Positions 63,401 through 64,000 of a DNA stretch of 64,000 nucleotides are shown piece after piece. The translations under genes and the position numbers were made by a program. Within the stretch, counting starts at the first letter, position 1; each line of letters starts with the position of its first letter. The notes beneath the pieces are model-generated. The model had not been told where the DNA came from and searched no databases. It was given only the letters and a program-made list of their open reading frames with translations. Source of the stretch: Endozoicomonas acroporae (GTDB taxonomy: Bacteria > Pseudomonadota > Gammaproteobacteria > Pseudomonadales > Endozoicomonadaceae); assembly GCF_002864045.1 (NCBI RefSeq), contig NZ_PJPV01000066.1, forward strand, positions 1-64,000, in the 5' to 3' direction.

Positions 63401-64000
63401 AAAAAATACTATTGGTTCGAATGCCTGCTCCAGTCAGCTCTGTTGATGCCAATACCGTTGTCCAGTGGGGGAAGTTCACATCGGCAGGCTCTCTGACCGG
63501 AGAACTCCATCTGACAGCAATTGATCAGCTCAGGGCTGCATGGTGTGCTGACGAGCCTGAAGATCGAGAGGACGTTGGCCGCCTGCCGGATGAGGTGATT
63601 CTGCTCCTGGGAGGATCGCTTTGTTTGTATAAACACCTGACGATTAATGCGGGCCAGAAAAAGCACCTGGCAACCGCACTCCCTTATCTGGTGGAGGAGC
63701 ATCTGGCCCAGGATATTGAAACCATGCATATTGTTCATGGTTTTCCTGACAGGGACTTGCAGGTTTCTGTCGCCGGTATTCCCCACTCAACCCTACAGGC
63801 CTTGCTGGCCCTCTTTGCGGAACATCAGTTACCCCTGACCAGCATCCTGGCTGACATGCAGTTTCTGAAGGCTGAGCCGGGATACACCTGCCTGATAATG
63901 GACAATGATGCGGTGATGATGGCCTCACCCGGTCGTGAAGGCGTTACCCTGAATTACGAAGCGCTCCCTTTCGTATTTCCGGATCATCCCGATCAGGGAG
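63397..64000 (+). CDS. gspL: Type II secretion GspL, N-terminal part (cut by window end)
   Basis: The 201 readable codons begin MKKILLVRMPAPVSSVDA and contain KKHLATALPYLVEEHLAQDIE, the actin-like cytoplasmic-domain signature of GspL, which recruits GspE. The membrane helix and periplasmic part lie beyond the window. Start overlaps the gspK stop by four bases. Confidence 0.88.
   Translation, partial: MKKILLVRMPAPVSSVDANTVVQWGKFTSAGSLTGELHLTAIDQLRAAWCADEPEDREDVGRLPDEVILLLGGSLCLYKHLTINAGQKKHLATALPYLVEEHLAQDIETMHIVHGFPDRDLQVSVAGIPHSTLQALLALFAEHQLPLTSILADMQFLKAEPGYTCLIMDNDAVMMASPGREGVTLNYEALPFVFPDHPDQG

Noticed and set aside
63410-63425. GGTTCGAAT resembling a tRNA T-loop
   Set aside because: It is within gspL coding sequence, and no acceptor stem or anticodon arm can be drawn around it.

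Overview
The window reads as chromosomal DNA of a gammaproteobacterium, most likely an Endozoicomonas-like marine animal symbiont (Oceanospirillales). This assignment is inference. The core genes (metNIQ, pdxB, yacL, gltA/sdh/suc, type II secretion) are ordinary gammaproteobacterial genes. Between them lie islands of eukaryotic-looking or orphan proteins: C2H2 zinc fingers, ankyrin repeats, a Ser/Thr kinase, a papain-like protease candidate, and acidic repeats next to basic NLS-like clusters. Such a mix is typical of that group. No rRNA, tRNA, CRISPR array, prophage or intact transposase gene was found.

Layout. 1-3764: TauE/SafE exporter, then metN-metI, a palindromic mobile repeat, and metQ (methionine ABC importer). 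3764-9928: an acidic-repeat protein of unknown function, a hypothetical protein, glycerate kinase, an SDR and a photolyase. 9131-13439: a tandem duplication whose unit is [3' half of photolyase + C2H2 zinc-finger gene + spacer]. 13405-21619: orphan genes, an ankyrin protein, an 800-residue beta-helix-like protein with a C-terminal membrane segment, an Rnl5-type RNA ligase and a DUF3080-like lipoprotein. 21710-23420: pdxB, a MITE, yacL. 23866-30747: assimilatory nitrite/nitrate reductase operon nirB-nirD-FAD reductase-nasA, behind a candidate sigma-54 promoter with NtrC-like half sites. 30893-37406: a second accessory island holding a small orphan, a kinase-fold protein, a CDF transporter, two VanX/DdpX-like dipeptidases flanking a papain-like protease candidate, and a eukaryotic-type kinase. 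37607-50895: TCA cluster gltA (leftward), then sdhCDAB-sucAB-lpd-sucCD (rightward). 50974-54197: yqhD with divergent yqhC-type regulator, and menA. 54299-64000: type II secretion, gspC-gspD leftward and gspE-F-G-H-I-J-K-L rightward, with gspL cut by the window end.

Two families of roughly 170-bp palindromic MITEs punctuate the window. Family A is flanked by TA and has copies at 2665 and 11135 plus a decayed copy near 18980. Family B has CTAG ends and copies at 22891 and 31435, plus half-remnants immediately 5' of both zinc-finger genes. Family A is present in one arm of the tandem duplication and absent from the other. The most unusual content is the duplicated C2H2 zinc-finger locus. The photolyase copy has barely changed, while the fingers differ in number and in their predicted DNA-contact residues. 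The T2SS, the ankyrin, kinase and protease proteins and the NLS-like protein together suggest a host-interaction repertoire, but secretion of any of them is not shown by the sequence.
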